A stretch of DNA of 64,000 nt from Plasmopara viticola (Eukaryota > Oomycota > Peronosporomycetes > Peronosporales > Peronosporaceae). Positions within the stretch are counted from its first letter, which is position 1; every line of letters starts with the position of its first letter. The stretch is from contig MBPM02000088.1 of NCBI GenBank assembly GCA_001695595.3, positions 124,001 to 188,000 of the forward strand, read 5' to 3'. Position numbers and translations under genes: made by a program. The notes below the pieces were generated by a model, which did not search any database, had not been told where the DNA came from, and saw only the letters and a program-made list of their open reading frames with translations. Below are positions 11,201 through 24,200 of this stretch, in pieces.

Positions 11201-14200
11201 CTGGTAGCTATCCGATCCATACTGGGACCGAGTTACGTACCCATCATTACACTATGCGCCGTTTTTGGTCAGTGGGGCATCCAGCCCATCCACCTCTTTC
11301 GTTGCATTGCGAGTTGGTAGGGCAGAAACACTCTTAATAGAGATTGCTCGTCCACTTCAGTGACCTATGTCGGACTGACTTAATCCGGATCGTATGGTAT
11401 CGAATTAGGTACCTCCCGGTCCTAGGACGAGCGGCCAACCACTCGAGGACAGTATTTTCCATTTATATAGAAGAGCATGAGTTTTATAGATGCGTAAGTC
11501 ATAACTTTAAGTGCGAAGACACCAACCTTATGTCCAAACCAAGCGCACATATTGTGCAATACGTTTAAACACACGGCAGATTTTCGATCTGCCTATCTAT
11601 CTGAAGGTTTTCTGCTGCTGACGTTTCCAATAGTTGAAACAGCGTTTATCAGTACATAGCGTACCATCGTGTTTAGAAGCCATGTAGTACTTAACACTAT
11701 TTGCTGCCCAGTTACAATAGCTGGAACAATTTCAAACACACTGTCTTGCTCCGGTGGTAGGCAAGGGCCTATTTCATTAGCTTTCGGTACAGAAAAGATG
11801 CACTTTCGGCTTTTAGACGTATCCTAGTTCGCCGTCACAAGCAGACTTGGTAAAGGCACCAATCGGATTCTACCTGGCCCTCCGCGTGCAGTGAAGCCGT
11901 TGATATTCTTAAATTTTGGCCTAAAATACTATTAGCATCATGAACAACAAGAACTTCATTTTTTTAGCTTTTGAAGCACAAATTCAGGCTAGACTTGCTG
12001 GATCCACCCAATAGTAAAGCAAAACAGTCTGCTCACTCATAGCGACGCGGCTATGACCGCCGTCGAGAGCCCATTGCTTAACGACGAAGAGATGCACAAA
12101 CACATCTATGTTCGCATCATCAATGTCTATCCAAAGAGTTGTTCGGTGTTCTAACCTTGCTAGCATAAGCCAAATTACAACTTAGTTGGCACATAAGCGC
12201 ATCGGCAGAGTCTGCATTGTTGTTCGGTTTGAATTGAGCGAAGAATTTTTCGTTTGCGAGGTGGCACAGGCATCTCGCCATTTGTTAGGACAAGTGAGAT
12301 GTATTTACCGCCGTCCTCAATTGTGCAGAACATGTATTTTCGTTGACGGCGAGAAATGGCTGACCGCAAAAAAAAAAACAAAGCCCAGAAGGTGCACTCG
12401 GAACTTTATTTTTGCGTACTGTATGGCAGAAAGCTCCTTTTCATGAACGGGGTAGCTCTGTTTGGCAGCCTGTAGTTACCCGACCAAGAGAGGACAATTT
12501 TTTGCGATCGACCTCATCAAGCTGCAATAGTGCGCAGAAGTTTGCGCATTTTTAGAAATACCAAGCAACGCTAAGCTGCATTGTCACGTCCGGAACAACC
12601 AGGACAGGGCCTCGATAAAGACTTCTCTTGTAATTTTCAAATGCATCCTGGTGCGGATTATCCCAGCGAGCTATCATGAAGATTAGACAAATGCTTCACG
12701 AGCCCTTATCTCCGGCTATGTGCTTGTGCAAGTAGTCAGCTAGGCGTATATTAACGTCCTTACATCCGTATATCAGAACAAATCAAACCGGCTTTGGCTT
12801 TGGGGTCTGCTTAAGTCCCATGGAAACTTACGAAGCCACCAAAGTATTCAACCTTCACTACCACAAAGACGCATTTGTCCATGCGGATGACCTTAAACAA
12901 GTCGCCAGTGTACATTAAGGTTTTAAGCGCAAAAGATCGATGACCTCATGCTTAAATTGCGACTCCTACACCGTATGAAAAAGAGACATTAATGAGCTCA
13001 CGGCGCTCTTGAGACAAAAACAACAACAGTTCGATACAGTACTTTGAGCCTATCACGAGGTTAATCTACTGATTCCCTCCTCTATCCGATGAATTTTATA
13101 TGGGGTAGTACAGCTGAGTATGAAAGATAGTGATTACTTGCCAAACGCCTACTGATTTTGAGATCGTACCGCAGCTTCTTTCAGGTAGTCTTGCTGGAGC
13201 CGGTCCAGCAGATTTTAGTAGTTTGTAAAGCGTGATACCCACGTATAACTCTTGATGTATATCCTTTGAGCCGCACCACACTTCAGACTTGCGGCTTCTT
13301 GCAAAGTGTCACCGCGATATCGGTGTTTCTCAAAAGTTCTGGTCAGAGTTGATGTAATTGCTGAATTTGTGTTGTAGAGTAAGGCTCAATTCAAAAGCCG
13401 AAGAATAGCCTCCATATTTTTTAAAGCTTAGTTATCACTCTCATCAGCAACTGCTTGAAGTCTTTTAATATGGGTATTTAGCTTGTTGAAAAGTCCGTCT
13501 CTATGCATCACTTTTCTGATATATTTTTCCAGGTAGATTGCCTAAACAGCCGCTGGAAATCTCCATGAGCGGACTTTTAGCTGAATCTTTCCATGGTAGC
13601 TTTCACTCAATGCCATTAGTATCAAAGTCATCATTATAGCTGCCGCCATGCCGGAAATGCTTTAAGTACTAAAGAAGGGCTTTCTCTATGAGATACGCGT
13701 ATTATTTATTTTGATTCCTTGATCCTCTATCATTCAATTGGTGTACAAATTTACACTGGGCGATATTGTTTGTCTGGTGATTGTAGTATTGTAATCATTA
13801 ACCTGATCCGATCTTTTCGCTTGTCATATTCAGCTTTATATATGTAAATGGATCTCCAATCCGATCATGGAAAATATGGCGACAACAAACAGTAAAGAGG
13901 GATCATTTTGTCATTGATACTGAGCTTGTCATACCTTGCCTGATCGTTATTCTACTCACATTTTAAGAGACCAGATTTCGACAATTGTGGAGCACTCATA
14001 ACGCACTTTGAACCACATCTATGACAATCATATTATGAAATTACAAGGGACTGGCATCATGATCAGCAAATTTGATACCACTTAAGTACCTAGTTGACGA
14101 TAAATGTATGCCGATGAGTGCTTTTTCCGCGGTGAGCTGCATCTTGTAATAGAAATGCACCCGCATCTTCAAGACCTCTTCCCTAGATTTCTTACTTAGC

Positions 14201-14469
14201 TTCAATGCCTCTCGTGCTTAAGTGATCAACCATTATATTTACAGTTTGTCAAACTCAGCGTTTGCCTAGCCAACCACTGGCATATAAGCCTTGGTGTATT
14301 GGGAGGATGTATCAAAATGAACAAAAAAGGTTTCCATCATTAAAAACACCGTCCTTGAAATACTTTTTTGCATCCAACTCAGCCAAGAGCTCAGTCGCAT
14401 TGCCTCCTGTTAGAGCACACCTGCCACTACAATTGCATGTCAATAACTTTGCAAAATGGTATTTTTGTC

Positions 14470-14506
14470 ACCATGAGGCATTCGTGTAACCATGAGGCAT
14501 TCGTGT
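14470..14506. repeat. 19-bp tandem duplication
   Basis: The unit ACCATGAGGCATTCGTGTA occurs twice head to tail at 14470-14488 and 14489-14506 (the second copy lacks the last base). It lies in a non-coding, repeat-derived stretch and is probably a replication slippage product. Confidence 0.8.
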
Positions 14507-15290
14507 CACCACGGAAAGATCTCGTTCGCAAACCAGTTTCCTTGTGGCTGGTGTATGTACCTACTGTTAGTACTAGTCTGCGGAAAAGTGTTTTCCGCAC
14601 TGTGTTACGGGCCTTTGTTGCTCCCGAATGGTGTTTTTTATGTTTTACCGGTGAATTCGTCGTAGCCATTATGTTGTACAAACCAATGTTATCCGTTCGC
14701 GGGACCCTGCTTTCGGCCTTGTGAATGCCACTACCAGGATCATGTTTTAACATAACTAAAACGCTATCTTAAGCGTCTTTTAAAGCTAGTACTGTGAGCG
14801 GAGCTTAGTTGCCCGTTAGAAAGTCTTACAAACGTATCTTGTTGCGATATTTATCCTTTCATGTCTTATAAATTAGTTTCGAGCGCATCTTTCCCCAGGT
14901 TTATTTTTAAGGAAAAAGGAGACAAAACTAAGCCCTGTTGCGCGAGATTGTGCGGCTGGCATCAATCTTCTTGCAGCCAATCAGTACATGACTCAAGCTT
15001 GCCTAGCCACAGCATGCTCAAAATCAAGTCATTTTGATCCACGTCAAAGACAAAATATTATTTTGTGCTACAGCAGGTCTATTTCGACATCAGAGACGTT
15101 TAGAATCCTGGTATGAGTCAGCTCAAGCAAATTTGACTAACGTTCACTACTTTCTTTCTTTTGGAAATCAATTTGCTATTCTAATGGTCTACATTTGACT
15201 GTTGGTGCGCAAAATTATCCAGCGCGTCAGAGCCTATCTTACATTAAAAAAAGCATCTTTACCTTCTTACACTTGCATTGAAAACATTTG

Positions 15291-15458
15291 TTAAACTCTC
15301 CTGCGGTTGTCAAAATCTCGAGGTTCCATCCAGCACCACTTATTGAGCTTGATTTCGAGCTCAGCATTGTTGATAAGGCGAATACGAGCGGCCATACGGC
15401 GACTAACTCTGCCCATAGTCACCTTTGGATCGAACAAAAAATCTGAGAAGTCGCAAAC
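15291..15458 (-). pseudogene. Coding-like fragment of unknown family
   Basis: A 55-codon open segment on the minus strand reads VCDFSDFLFDPKVTMGRVSR, then RMAARIRLINNAELEI, then KWCWMEPRDFDNRRRV before a stop. Its composition looks protein-like compared with the surrounding debris, but a stop lies directly upstream and no family is recognised. It may be the end of a decayed gene or transposon protein. An internal ATG is at 15416. Confidence 0.3.
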
Positions 15459-16793
15459 CTACAAAGCTGTGCGCTTTAGCCAGACGGCCAAGGCTGAAAC
15501 TCACTACAAAGGTACGCAATTTGGATACCTTGCTCGGTGATCGATTCAATTGTGTAAATCATTCCTCTCGTATCTTCTTGTGAAGTGGCATGGATATTTC
15601 AACGTGAGAGTTACATCTGCTTTATGGCCAATACAATCTGATTGTAAAAGTAACGGTCGTCGTGTATACGAGATGTAGCCTTTTGGCCAGGCGTTGGGGT
15701 ATGGTTGGAGTTGTGCTCAGAGAGTTTGCGCCCTCCACATGGCTTGGCACTTTGCCTTTGTCGACATATCTCGAATGTGAATTGTTTCTGATTTGCCAAG
15801 TATTCAAAAATCACTCTTTGAGGATGTTTAAATTCGAAGCATTAGAGTACAGAATTGTTCCTTAATTTGTTGTGTTGATCACAGTACTCCGTGGTGGCGA
15901 AAATTACCAGATTATACTCTACAAGCCATCCATCTCCTCATGCTTTGACGACGCCGAATAAAATTCTTAAGCGGCATTAAACGCGGTTCTTAGCGCCATA
16001 TAACTATATCGAGCTGGAACATTATTCCTTAAGCTTGAGTGCTATTTATTGATGTCAGAATTTACGCGGCTTGCAAAGCAGCTAAGCGCACTGCTCTGTA
16101 CCAAGAACTGCGTTGGGATATCCAAAAGGCATTTTTATTCTTCGTCACATGCGCATTTAGAGAGTGATTTGGCCTATCAAAGGGCGACGACTTGCGTCAC
16201 TTCCCAGCGATGGGCGAGTCACATAGTTCCTCATCCACAGTGTTGAGAGAGTCGGCCCCCAAAGTCACTTGAGAAATTCTCTGAGGATTGTCGGCTTTGT
16301 GCCTCTTCACAAGGGTGAAATTTTGGCTTGATATCCAGGTTTTCTGCTCTTCTCGGTGGAGTCTTTTGCCTTACTGATGAGTGTGACATCAAGTTCAAAA
16401 GATTTTAACCGTTCCCCAAATCAGTAAGGCTATTTTGGCGACGTTGGCATTTTCTGACGCTTAAGCGAACTAGAGTCAGAAAAGTGTGCATCATATGTAT
16501 CGCCCGAAGGCGGCGCTGTACTTCGCTTGTCAAACCTACTGTGTACTTTTAAGAGAGTTTGTTATTGCTAGTACTTAGTAGGTGACAAGAAGTGGTCGGA
16601 GTGGCTATCCCGGTGGGTGATCCACCTCTTTTTAATCACAATGACAAAGCGCTGCAAGTTTTAAAAACTATGGCAATTAGCCAAGGTCAACATTGTTTAA
16701 ATTATACTTTTCAGGAATTCGATCTAATTGGCTTATAGGTCTAAATAGGCGGAGCTATAGTCTACTTACAAATCCAAAATGATTTAGCTACCA

Positions 16794-17997
16794 ATGACTT
16801 CGTCCAGCGCAGGATGGGAGCAGTACGTGGTGACATTCGATGACATGGCTTGCAGTCCTCAGCACAAGTTAAACCAATGGGTACAAGTGGCTGCACGAGT
16901 GTTTGCTGAGCTAGGCACTGTCTCAAAGGCGAAACGTGCGCGAAAAGCAGGGAATTTATTGTTCAACGGGCAACGGCATGTGCCCACTCTCACTTGCGCC
17001 GCAGTAAACGACGTGTTGGCCTTCTTCAGTCCACAAAAACAAAAGCAATTGACTCGTGAAGACCAGGAAGGATCGCAATCATGGCTCAAGACTTGCGAGA
17101 CGCAAGGATTGCGTGTAGTCTATGAATGCAGTACCTTTGCGGTGGTGGTCAAGCCCGCGGGTATCCACGTAAAAGGTCGGGGCAAGCGCACCGTTGAAGA
17201 GGCACTACCGTTTCTTTTGTACCGACCACCTACAATTGAACCTGGAGATTTTGAATTATCCAACTATCATTCAGTTCATCGCCTAGACTATCGTGTGGGC
17301 GGATTGTTACTTGTGGCAAAGACTCGAAAGATGGAAGTTGAATTGTCAAGGCAGCTGGAAAGACATTCCGTAGTGAAGCAGTATCGCGCAATCCTGGTCG
17401 GAAATGTTGCCGAAGCATCACTAACATGGAGCAAAAACGCTTTTTTAATCGAGTTACTAGAGCGTTTCCACGCGCTCAAGACGCTTAAAGATGAGGTGGT
17501 TTTTTTCGATGACCCCATCGATAGCAAGCCATGTCTGACTGCAATGCGTATAGTGAATAGAACCCGCAGGTAAATAAAATTCGAGAGGGCGTATAGTCAG
17601 TATGAGTAACGTATAGAAATGATTGTGTTCCAGTGCGCGGTACCAATGGATCTCGACTGTGGATCTGTGGCCACTCACGGGTCGCAAGCACCAACTTCGA
17701 ATTCACACTGCACGGCACGGCCATCCCATTGTTGGTGACGACCTGTATCACAACACTGCAAGAAGTCAAGACGCATTGTCTTGCAAGCAACCGTTTCCAA
17801 CAGTCGTGCGAGGCATTGGGCTGCTCCTGTTCTCAGTTGGAATAGCCTTTGACGATGCAGTAGGCAATCGCCGTATTTTTACCACTCCGGAGCCCAACAA
17901 ATTTGCACGCTTTCGGCACTTTTGTCAATTGAACTGGAGTAAACAGGAAGAGCGACATCAGGAAGCGGATATGAAAAACGCTATACAAATTACGTAA
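16794..17997 (+). CDS. RluA-family RNA pseudouridine synthase, two exons
   Basis: Exon 1 (16794-17569) and exon 2 (17634-17997) join over a 64-nt phase-2 GT-AG intron to 379 residues. Residues about 25-75 (SKAKRARKAGNLLFNGQ) resemble an S4 RNA-binding module. The catalytic motif is SVHRLDYRVGGLLLVAKT, with the expected nucleophile Asp165 in HRLD. The exon-2 segment GRKHQLRIHTARHGHPIVGD (about residues 275-294) is the second family signature, which contacts the target uridine. Enzymes of this family convert uridine to pseudouridine in rRNA, tRNA or mRNA; the substrate and compartment cannot be told here and no obvious organelle presequence is seen. Tyr follows HRLD where Lys or Arg is usual. 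The gene is convergent with the kinase gene; the stop codons are 191 bp apart. Confidence 0.88.
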
Positions 17998-18188
17998 GGT
18001 TTAGCATAAATTTGGGATTATAATTGATTAGTATTTCGTATGATACGGCCGGCTTTTGTCCCTTTAGATGGCTCGCGAAATCTCACATCGCGAGCGATAA
18101 TTGAACCATGCGATAGTGTACACGCTCAAACTCCCTGTCGTGGTTTATACAGCAAACAGCCTGACCGCTGTAATTTGGCTGTTCAGCA

Positions 18189-20357
18189 CTATTGCGAAAC
18201 CACGTTTCGGAGTGCGACTAGCAACTGGGCAGCTGTCGGTCGACACCGCGGATCCGGGTGAAGGCAACCCTGCATGATCCACCGAGATAAGTCGGAAACG
18301 GGCCGTGCGTACCGAAACTCGCCTGTGTATTGAGCCATCAACGTCTTCACTTCCACGTGGGTCGACTTGTCCGGGCAAATAGGATGTTTTCCCGTAACCA
18401 TCATGCAATATACGATGCCCACCATCCACATATCTGCCTTTTCGGCAGTGGCTTCACAGTCGCCTCGATTTGGGCGAAAGCACTCCGGAGGAAGATATCG
18501 CAGAGTGCCAACGGTAGAGTTGAAAATAGCTGCCTTGGCATCGCGAGTTAAATCAAAATCAGTCAGCTTCACACACCCGTCGTGGTCGATCAAAATGTTA
18601 GACGGCTTGAGGTCGTAGTGAGCAACGCCAATCTTCAATATTAGCACAACCAGTCAAAAATTATATACGTGACTAACATTAACACAACTCCAACACTTAC
18701 ATCTTCATGCAAATATCTCAATGCATTTAAAAGCTGAGACAGCACCTTGTAAGCCGAGTCATCATCTAGATGCTCGTATACCTAAACAGTAACGAAATAG
18801 ACAACAATATTAGCCCCGACCTCAGCTTAGCATTAAAATATCCTCGTACTTCAATAAGTTGTTGCAGATCTGACTGGACGCTGGCGACAGTAAACGCAGT
18901 GTACTGCTGTTGTTGATATCGTATGAGAAAAGGCATCTCGCCAACTTGAACAATATTTGGATGGTTGAGTTTCTGTGATCATATGATATAGACAATGAGT
19001 GAGAACAGCCCACAATCGCCGAATATAAAAATCCGTACCGAGTGCGTATGGTGTTCGCGTTGAGCGTGTCGAATTGAAGTGGAAAGCTTTAAAGCACAAA
19101 TATGCTTCTTATTAGCGTAATCAACAACATCCCACACCTCTCCATTGCCTCCTTTTCCTCGTAAACGAAGGAGTAAAAAACGATTGCCCAGAATCGGGAA
19201 CTTTGAAAATGGTGACACCTTTTCTAGTCGCGTAAGCATCAGCTCTTGTTTGTGCCTCGTCTCGTCACGCTGTATTATAAAAAAGCAGATCAGTCATTAC
19301 TCGTCAACACGCTCGATGCAACCGTAGCAGCTTACGTAAAACAGTCGAATTTCCTCTTCAAACCGATCTCGTCGTTCCTTCACCCAAGTGGCATTTCCTT
19401 TTCCCATGGCATCGCGAACAGCATTATCATGAAACCGCTTTTCGGCTTTAATATTTTCACGTCTTCCACCCGGTACAAAAAAAACTCGGCTAAGACAATA
19501 CATTTCCAGTGCAAATAAATTTCTTTATACTTCATCTCATTTCTATCATATTTAACGTACGTGTCTTGCTCCTCCAATTTTCCCCACTCGTCATACTTCT
19601 GAGCTTGATGAAAATATCGCTGAAATACTTGTTCTTGTATATTCCATCGAAGTTGCTAAGCAATATGTTACACAACAGAACAATCAGCGCAACTCGTAAG
19701 CACAAAGCTCACCACGCGATCACGCACCTCCATCTCATTTTCTTCTACATCAGTGGCTTGATAATGGTATACATCACTCATCATCGGTTGCTGTGTCGCA
19801 TTAGAGCCTGATGTAAACATCAAAGTCGTTGCACCTTCTGGCTCCGCCTTAATGGTGTTGTCATCTACCGTGCCATCTTCTATCAGCACAGTCATTTGCT
19901 CGACTTGTGTCATTTCAGATGTATCATTCAGCAAGCGGCTCATAGGAAGTGGAGCTGCAAATTGTTTCTTGGACTCTTGTGGGGTGCAAAAAACTTGCTT
20001 AGACGTATTAAAGCTGACCTTTCCCACCTTGGATAAAGGAAACCGATCCGAAATAGACAAAAAGCCATTGGCCGCGTTCGTCGGGGTTGTAAGAGGCACC
20101 ATGACGGTCTCGACTGTGGTGGAGAACTCGACGTCTACCATGGAACCATCATAGGCAACAGCCTCCTCTTTAACTTCGGCCACGCGGGCCACGGGCGCTA
20201 CTAGCAAGTTCGGCGTGGGTGAGGAGCGCGTGAGCGTAACATTGGACTCATCATAGAACATATCGTCCTCGGAATCGTGCGCAACATCGCTGCAATTACC
20301 AGCTACAAACTGTACCGTGTCATGAGTATCGATATAATCGTCAAACCCTCCAAACAT
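18189..20357 (-). CDS. TLK: Tousled-like serine/threonine protein kinase, seven exons
   Basis: Exons 20357-19713, 19655-19561, 19489-19336, 19269-19039, 18972-18850, 18781-18701 and 18632-18189 join in frame to 590 residues; the six GT-AG introns are 57-71 nt. Residues 1-215 are acidic and Ser/Thr-rich. Residues about 216-320 are charged and probably helical (KAEKRFHDNAVRDAMGKGN, then ERRDRFEEEIRLF). The kinase domain spans about 330-585: glycine loop GKGGNGEV, ATP-site Lys359 (ICALKLS), catalytic HYDLKPSN with Asp450, and GTLRYLPPECF. HYDLKP and YLPPECF are hallmarks of Tousled-like kinases, nuclear enzymes that phosphorylate the histone chaperone Asf1 during DNA replication; that role here is inferred. 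The metal-binding DFG motif reads DFD (468-470), a departure from the family. Confidence 0.85.
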
Positions 20358-20502
20358 GGCGGACGCTAGTCAGTCCACGAGGTGAGAAACACGAGGCGGA
20401 AATAGACGCTATTTGGCGGAGTTCCTGCGGGTGGTGGGCGAGTGTATTAGTGACAGTAAAAGTCGTTTCTCCGTTTCTTCCGACCTTCTCGTTGCGTAAT
20501 CT

Positions 20503-20853
20503 ATGGCTGCTGTTAAGGAAACGAGGAGGTGTCAGCAACGGCTACTACTTATAGCGTGGAACGGCGAATGGGAAGCGCAGTGCGCAAAGCAACCTGTAGA
20601 GATGACGCGTCAGAAAAGATTGCTAGTAGACTTTAAAATAGACATCAAAACGTTGCGTCGCCCCTCCTCACGTTCGAGGAATGATGGTCGACTTTTTGAA
20701 GTGGAGGCAACTTCAAGACAGTGGTATACTCAAACCAGACAAACACGAGAAAGGGAAAGCAATCGTGCGTGTAACCGTGGTAATTTGCAAGCTGGCCACC
20801 GAAGGTGGCCAGCAGTTTCATGTACATGGGATTTTCAAGTTGCAGCAGCGTGA
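20503..20853 (+). CDS. Hypothetical ORF, divergent from the kinase gene
   Basis: A 116-codon ATG-initiated frame begins MAAVKETRRCQQRLLLIAWN and is rich in Arg and Gln, with no membrane segment or known motif. Its ATG lies 145 bp from the kinase start on the opposite strand, the spacing expected of a divergent oomycete gene pair. Against it, a second plus-strand frame overlaps from 20,681, no intron structure is evident, and the 3' part contains a perfect 10-bp hairpin (20,791-20,813). It may be a real small gene, the first exon of a longer one, or chance. Confidence 0.28.
   Translation: MAAVKETRRCQQRLLLIAWNGEWEAQCAKQPVEMTRQKRLLVDFKIDIKTLRRPSSRSRNDGRLFEVEATSRQWYTQTRQTRERESNRACNRGNLQAGHRRWPAVSCTWDFQVAAA
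20791..20813. repeat. Perfect 10-bp hairpin with 3-nt loop
   Basis: GCTGGCCACC at 20791-20800 and GGTGGCCAGC at 20804-20813 are exact reverse complements around GAA. The stem is GC-rich and would be stable in RNA. It lies inside the hypothetical frame at 20,503-20,853. Confidence 0.85.
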
Positions 20854-23800
20854 CGAAGACTGCTTCGTCGCACGTACGCTGTCTGTTTTACAAGTCAGGC
20901 ATGTTTTACTACATGCGTGCCCTGTTTTTATATGTCAGTCATTCTTTAATAAGGGCAGGCGGCATCATACTAAACATGATAGGGAAGTTCCAAAACTGGG
21001 CCAGCAAAAGCGTGTGTTGTGACGGAGAAAAAATGCAGTCTGTAGATGTCAGACTGCAAAAAGCCAGCCGTTGAAACGCCCCGCAAACTAAAGACCTGGT
21101 TCTGGGCACGTTAAGTGAGCCTTATCTCGGCAAATACCAGATTGCAACTGTCGTTGAGGAGTCCTCTGACCTACTACGGGTTTTAGAAATACCGCCTTTT
21201 GCTGAATCAGAGAGATCAGTGAATTCTAGCCTTACTATAAATATCGTGGAACCTTTTATTATAAAGAGTTGAACGAGGTGCAAGTGAAAGAAATGGGCGG
21301 ATACTATTTACTAAAGAGTTAGCTGAGTCGCAACCCGTTTAGTCGCATGCATTAAGTTTTTATCAATGGGTGGATGAAGAGCGTCCACGATAAGAAAAGA
21401 GTTTCGCAAATAAAAAACGACAACCAGACTCACTCCCGCATATTAACAGAATCCCGTGTTGAGAAGTAGAAGTAGCAAGTGCTTGACAAAGTGCACCTCT
21501 TGACAACTCAACGGACCCAATCCAGGTTAAAAAGAAGCGTCATACTTAAAGAAGCGAAATCAGCAAGCGATACATGGTGCTTTTTGAAAATTTGATCGAG
21601 CTTTTTAGCTCGCTTCATTCTTCACGGCTTAACATTTAATTCACTATCCTGGTGCAGGATCCGGAACGGAATTTTATATAGGACGAGGTTTGGCTTTGAC
21701 TCCTGTTCCGCTTCAAAAGGGTAGTTTATGACAAGCGTTTCGATTAAACTTGGGTCGCTGACGGTACCTCTACCGACTCAAAGATTTTGAACGTAGCCTG
21801 GATCGAGCTAATATTTTGGGTGCATTTGGCTAGAGCACTCAAAGCGAGATTTTCCGACCAGAAACGGTCGCCATACTGCGCTACTGAGTGGAGCACCCCC
21901 TATCTTTATGCAAGCCGCCTAAATATTAGGCTTACAATTAAGCTGTGTTGGCTACCGCAAAAATGCGTTGTGCACGAGACAGTCCCTTTTCTTATCACTA
22001 TTCGTCGTCGGAATTGCCAAGAGCGATTATGTGAGGGATGGAGTTGCAAATAACTATCTCACCATCTTCACGATCTCTAAAATCCATCTAGCTAAATGCC
22101 ATGACTCGGTGTTCGTCTTCTTCCTGGCGCACGTGGTCATGTACGTACCATTGCAAAGTCCGCCAGGCCCTGACGGCCCGCATTTAATTTAATCGTTTAC
22201 ACGGGATTGTCAAAGCTTGTTCTTGAGAATCCTTGAAGATACTTGATTACAAGCCAATACCCACATCTTTTGGTGGCTGCTGACAGGCCGATCGCATTTT
22301 CGGCCCTCATCAAAAACACTGTGCATAGGCGTGAAAAATTTCTAGCAGGGCGCTGCTGACAGCCACATAATTTTGAGCTAGCCTTCGATCGTATGTGTAA
22401 AGTCGGTCTGGGTTGTTCTTAATTAAGTCAATAAATTATTGGTTCCAAATCAAATTTTAATGGTCATATTTGAAGGAAGTTTAAAGTGAGCGTATTCGTG
22501 CTCACGACTATAAAAAAAAGGTGGGAATTGACTTACGCAAATTTGAGTTTAATGCGAGTGGTTTAATGCCACCTCGGATGGGACGTAGCGTTTACTCTCA
22601 GAACACGCGAGTGGGGGAGCCCAATAGAAGAGTTTACAAGCAATGTAGTCATTCTTCTAGGCAATAAAAGAGCAGACTTGTGCTAAGCTTTGGCGATATT
22701 GCTTGCTATGTAGTCTCACAAAGCTTTTCCGTATAAAAAGCAATAGCCAATCAAATTTTCGAGAAGCCGAGCTGAAACAGACTCCGGTAATTTCTAGTCT
22801 AATATATTGTCCACTTCTGATCTAATGTACTTTGTATTAGAGTAGATTAAATGAAGTAGAGTAAATTATTACTGTCAAGGAACATGAGTATACTGGTTAT
22901 GTTGCGTGGATCGGCATTGTAAAGTCGCCACGACTGCTCTGGAACGCCAGTGCGGGGTCTGAAGCGAGAAGTTTTAAAAGCAAATCTTTTAGTTGTACTT
23001 GGCGGTGGCCTGAGTACATAGGAATAGTGAGAATAATGCAAAGCTTACTGAACGATCACATCTTCATTAAAGACAATGCATGCAAAAGATATGGCGAAAA
23101 CGAAAAAGTGCTGAGAAAGCGAGGACTAAGTCGTACAAAGTGATCGAAGATGATTTTATGTGGTCATGATTCAGCTATGCGGATGATGCAAGAAATGTAG
23201 ATACAGCGCAAGCAATTGCAAATAACGGAAACGTGAAAAGGTGAAAACTTTCTTTGCTGAGATGATCGCTGAGTGTTAGTAGTATATGCATTTAGGTATT
23301 ATAAAATGTTTCAGCGGGATGTCCGCCGAGGCAACCTCTGCTCAATGCTTATTGTCGTCAAATCGTCTTTCATAGAAAAATTATTAAGCCAGATTTTTTA
23401 TCACAAGTAGTTATAACGCTGATTAATTAAGCATGTTTAGAAGAAAGCGATAGCCAAACCTTGTCTCTAACTTCAATTTGTAATGCACTATCTCACACAA
23501 GTCTTATACTTGAACAATACACTTCAAAGAATTGTTTCGAAAATCATGTCAAGCATTTCTTCTCAACGCTCGATTAGACGGACAAATCTTGAATACGACG
23601 AAAAAGCAAATGTTATATTTGGTAAATTGTACTTTAGCCTGAGGGTAGCAGGGTGTTATGAATAATTGTCGCATCATCTATACTGAAATCTCTCTGTCGT
23701 TGCAGTAGCACATATCCAAAACAAATCTGTGATGTGTTTGCCAGTATAAATGAGGGCTTTAAGGTCATATGAAAGTATGTTCGATCTGCAATTTTGCTAA

Positions 23801-24200
23801 GCTTCTTGCAGCCTTCACTTAAACTTTTGTGTAAAATTTGCGCGAGCAAAGGTAAATCTGTAGCACAACGGTGATCGATGGCTTACCTGAGAGAGCTTTT
23901 ACTAGCTTACTTCTTTTTATCTTAAAGAGCCTCAGCTTTTGGCACCCTATTGGTACTGATTCGGCTTGCACGCTGAAATTTATTAAAAAGGAAGACAAAG
24001 CTCCTGCCTCGTTTCAAAAAATGAACTATTCGCTAATCAAGAACTAATGGTAATACCAGAGAAATATTGTATCAAATGAACACGTCTTAAAGCTGCAAGC
24101 CATTACACACGTCGAGACCGGATGTAGCGTAAAATCGCTCACCGAAAGATCGCATATTTTTCTACAAGAATCCTTTTAAATAATGTGGCCCAGTCGCACC

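Larger units (their letters stand above)
8211..16793. other. Long gene-poor, repeat-derived region
   Basis: About 8.6 kb without a gene I can support. Open frames reach only about 60-120 codons (for example 9,423-9,737, 11,026-11,337 and 14,368-14,724, plus), lack known motifs and overlap stop-rich frames. The upstream part may hold gag/protease debris of the minus-strand Gypsy relic. A small inverted repeat (GTAGAATC/GATTCTAC) lies at about 8,610-8,637. One coding-like fragment is listed separately at 15,291-15,458. Confidence 0.5.
20358..24200. other. Gene-poor region upstream of the kinase gene
   Basis: The first 145 bp separate the kinase ATG from a plus-strand ATG at 20,503 and may hold divergent promoters. 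Beyond 21.1 kb the sequence is AT-rich with no open frame of interest; frames at 21,787-22,053 and 21,968-22,192 (plus) overlap each other and have no known motifs. The 3' part may hold reverse-transcriptase debris of the minus-strand Copia relic further on. Confidence 0.45.

Noticed and set aside
18330..18618. Plus-strand frames inside the Tousled-like kinase last exon
   Set aside because: Shadows of the kinase domain coding sequence.
19852..20154. 100-codon plus-strand frame opposite kinase exon 1
   Set aside because: Antisense shadow; exon 1 on the minus strand splices in frame to the kinase.
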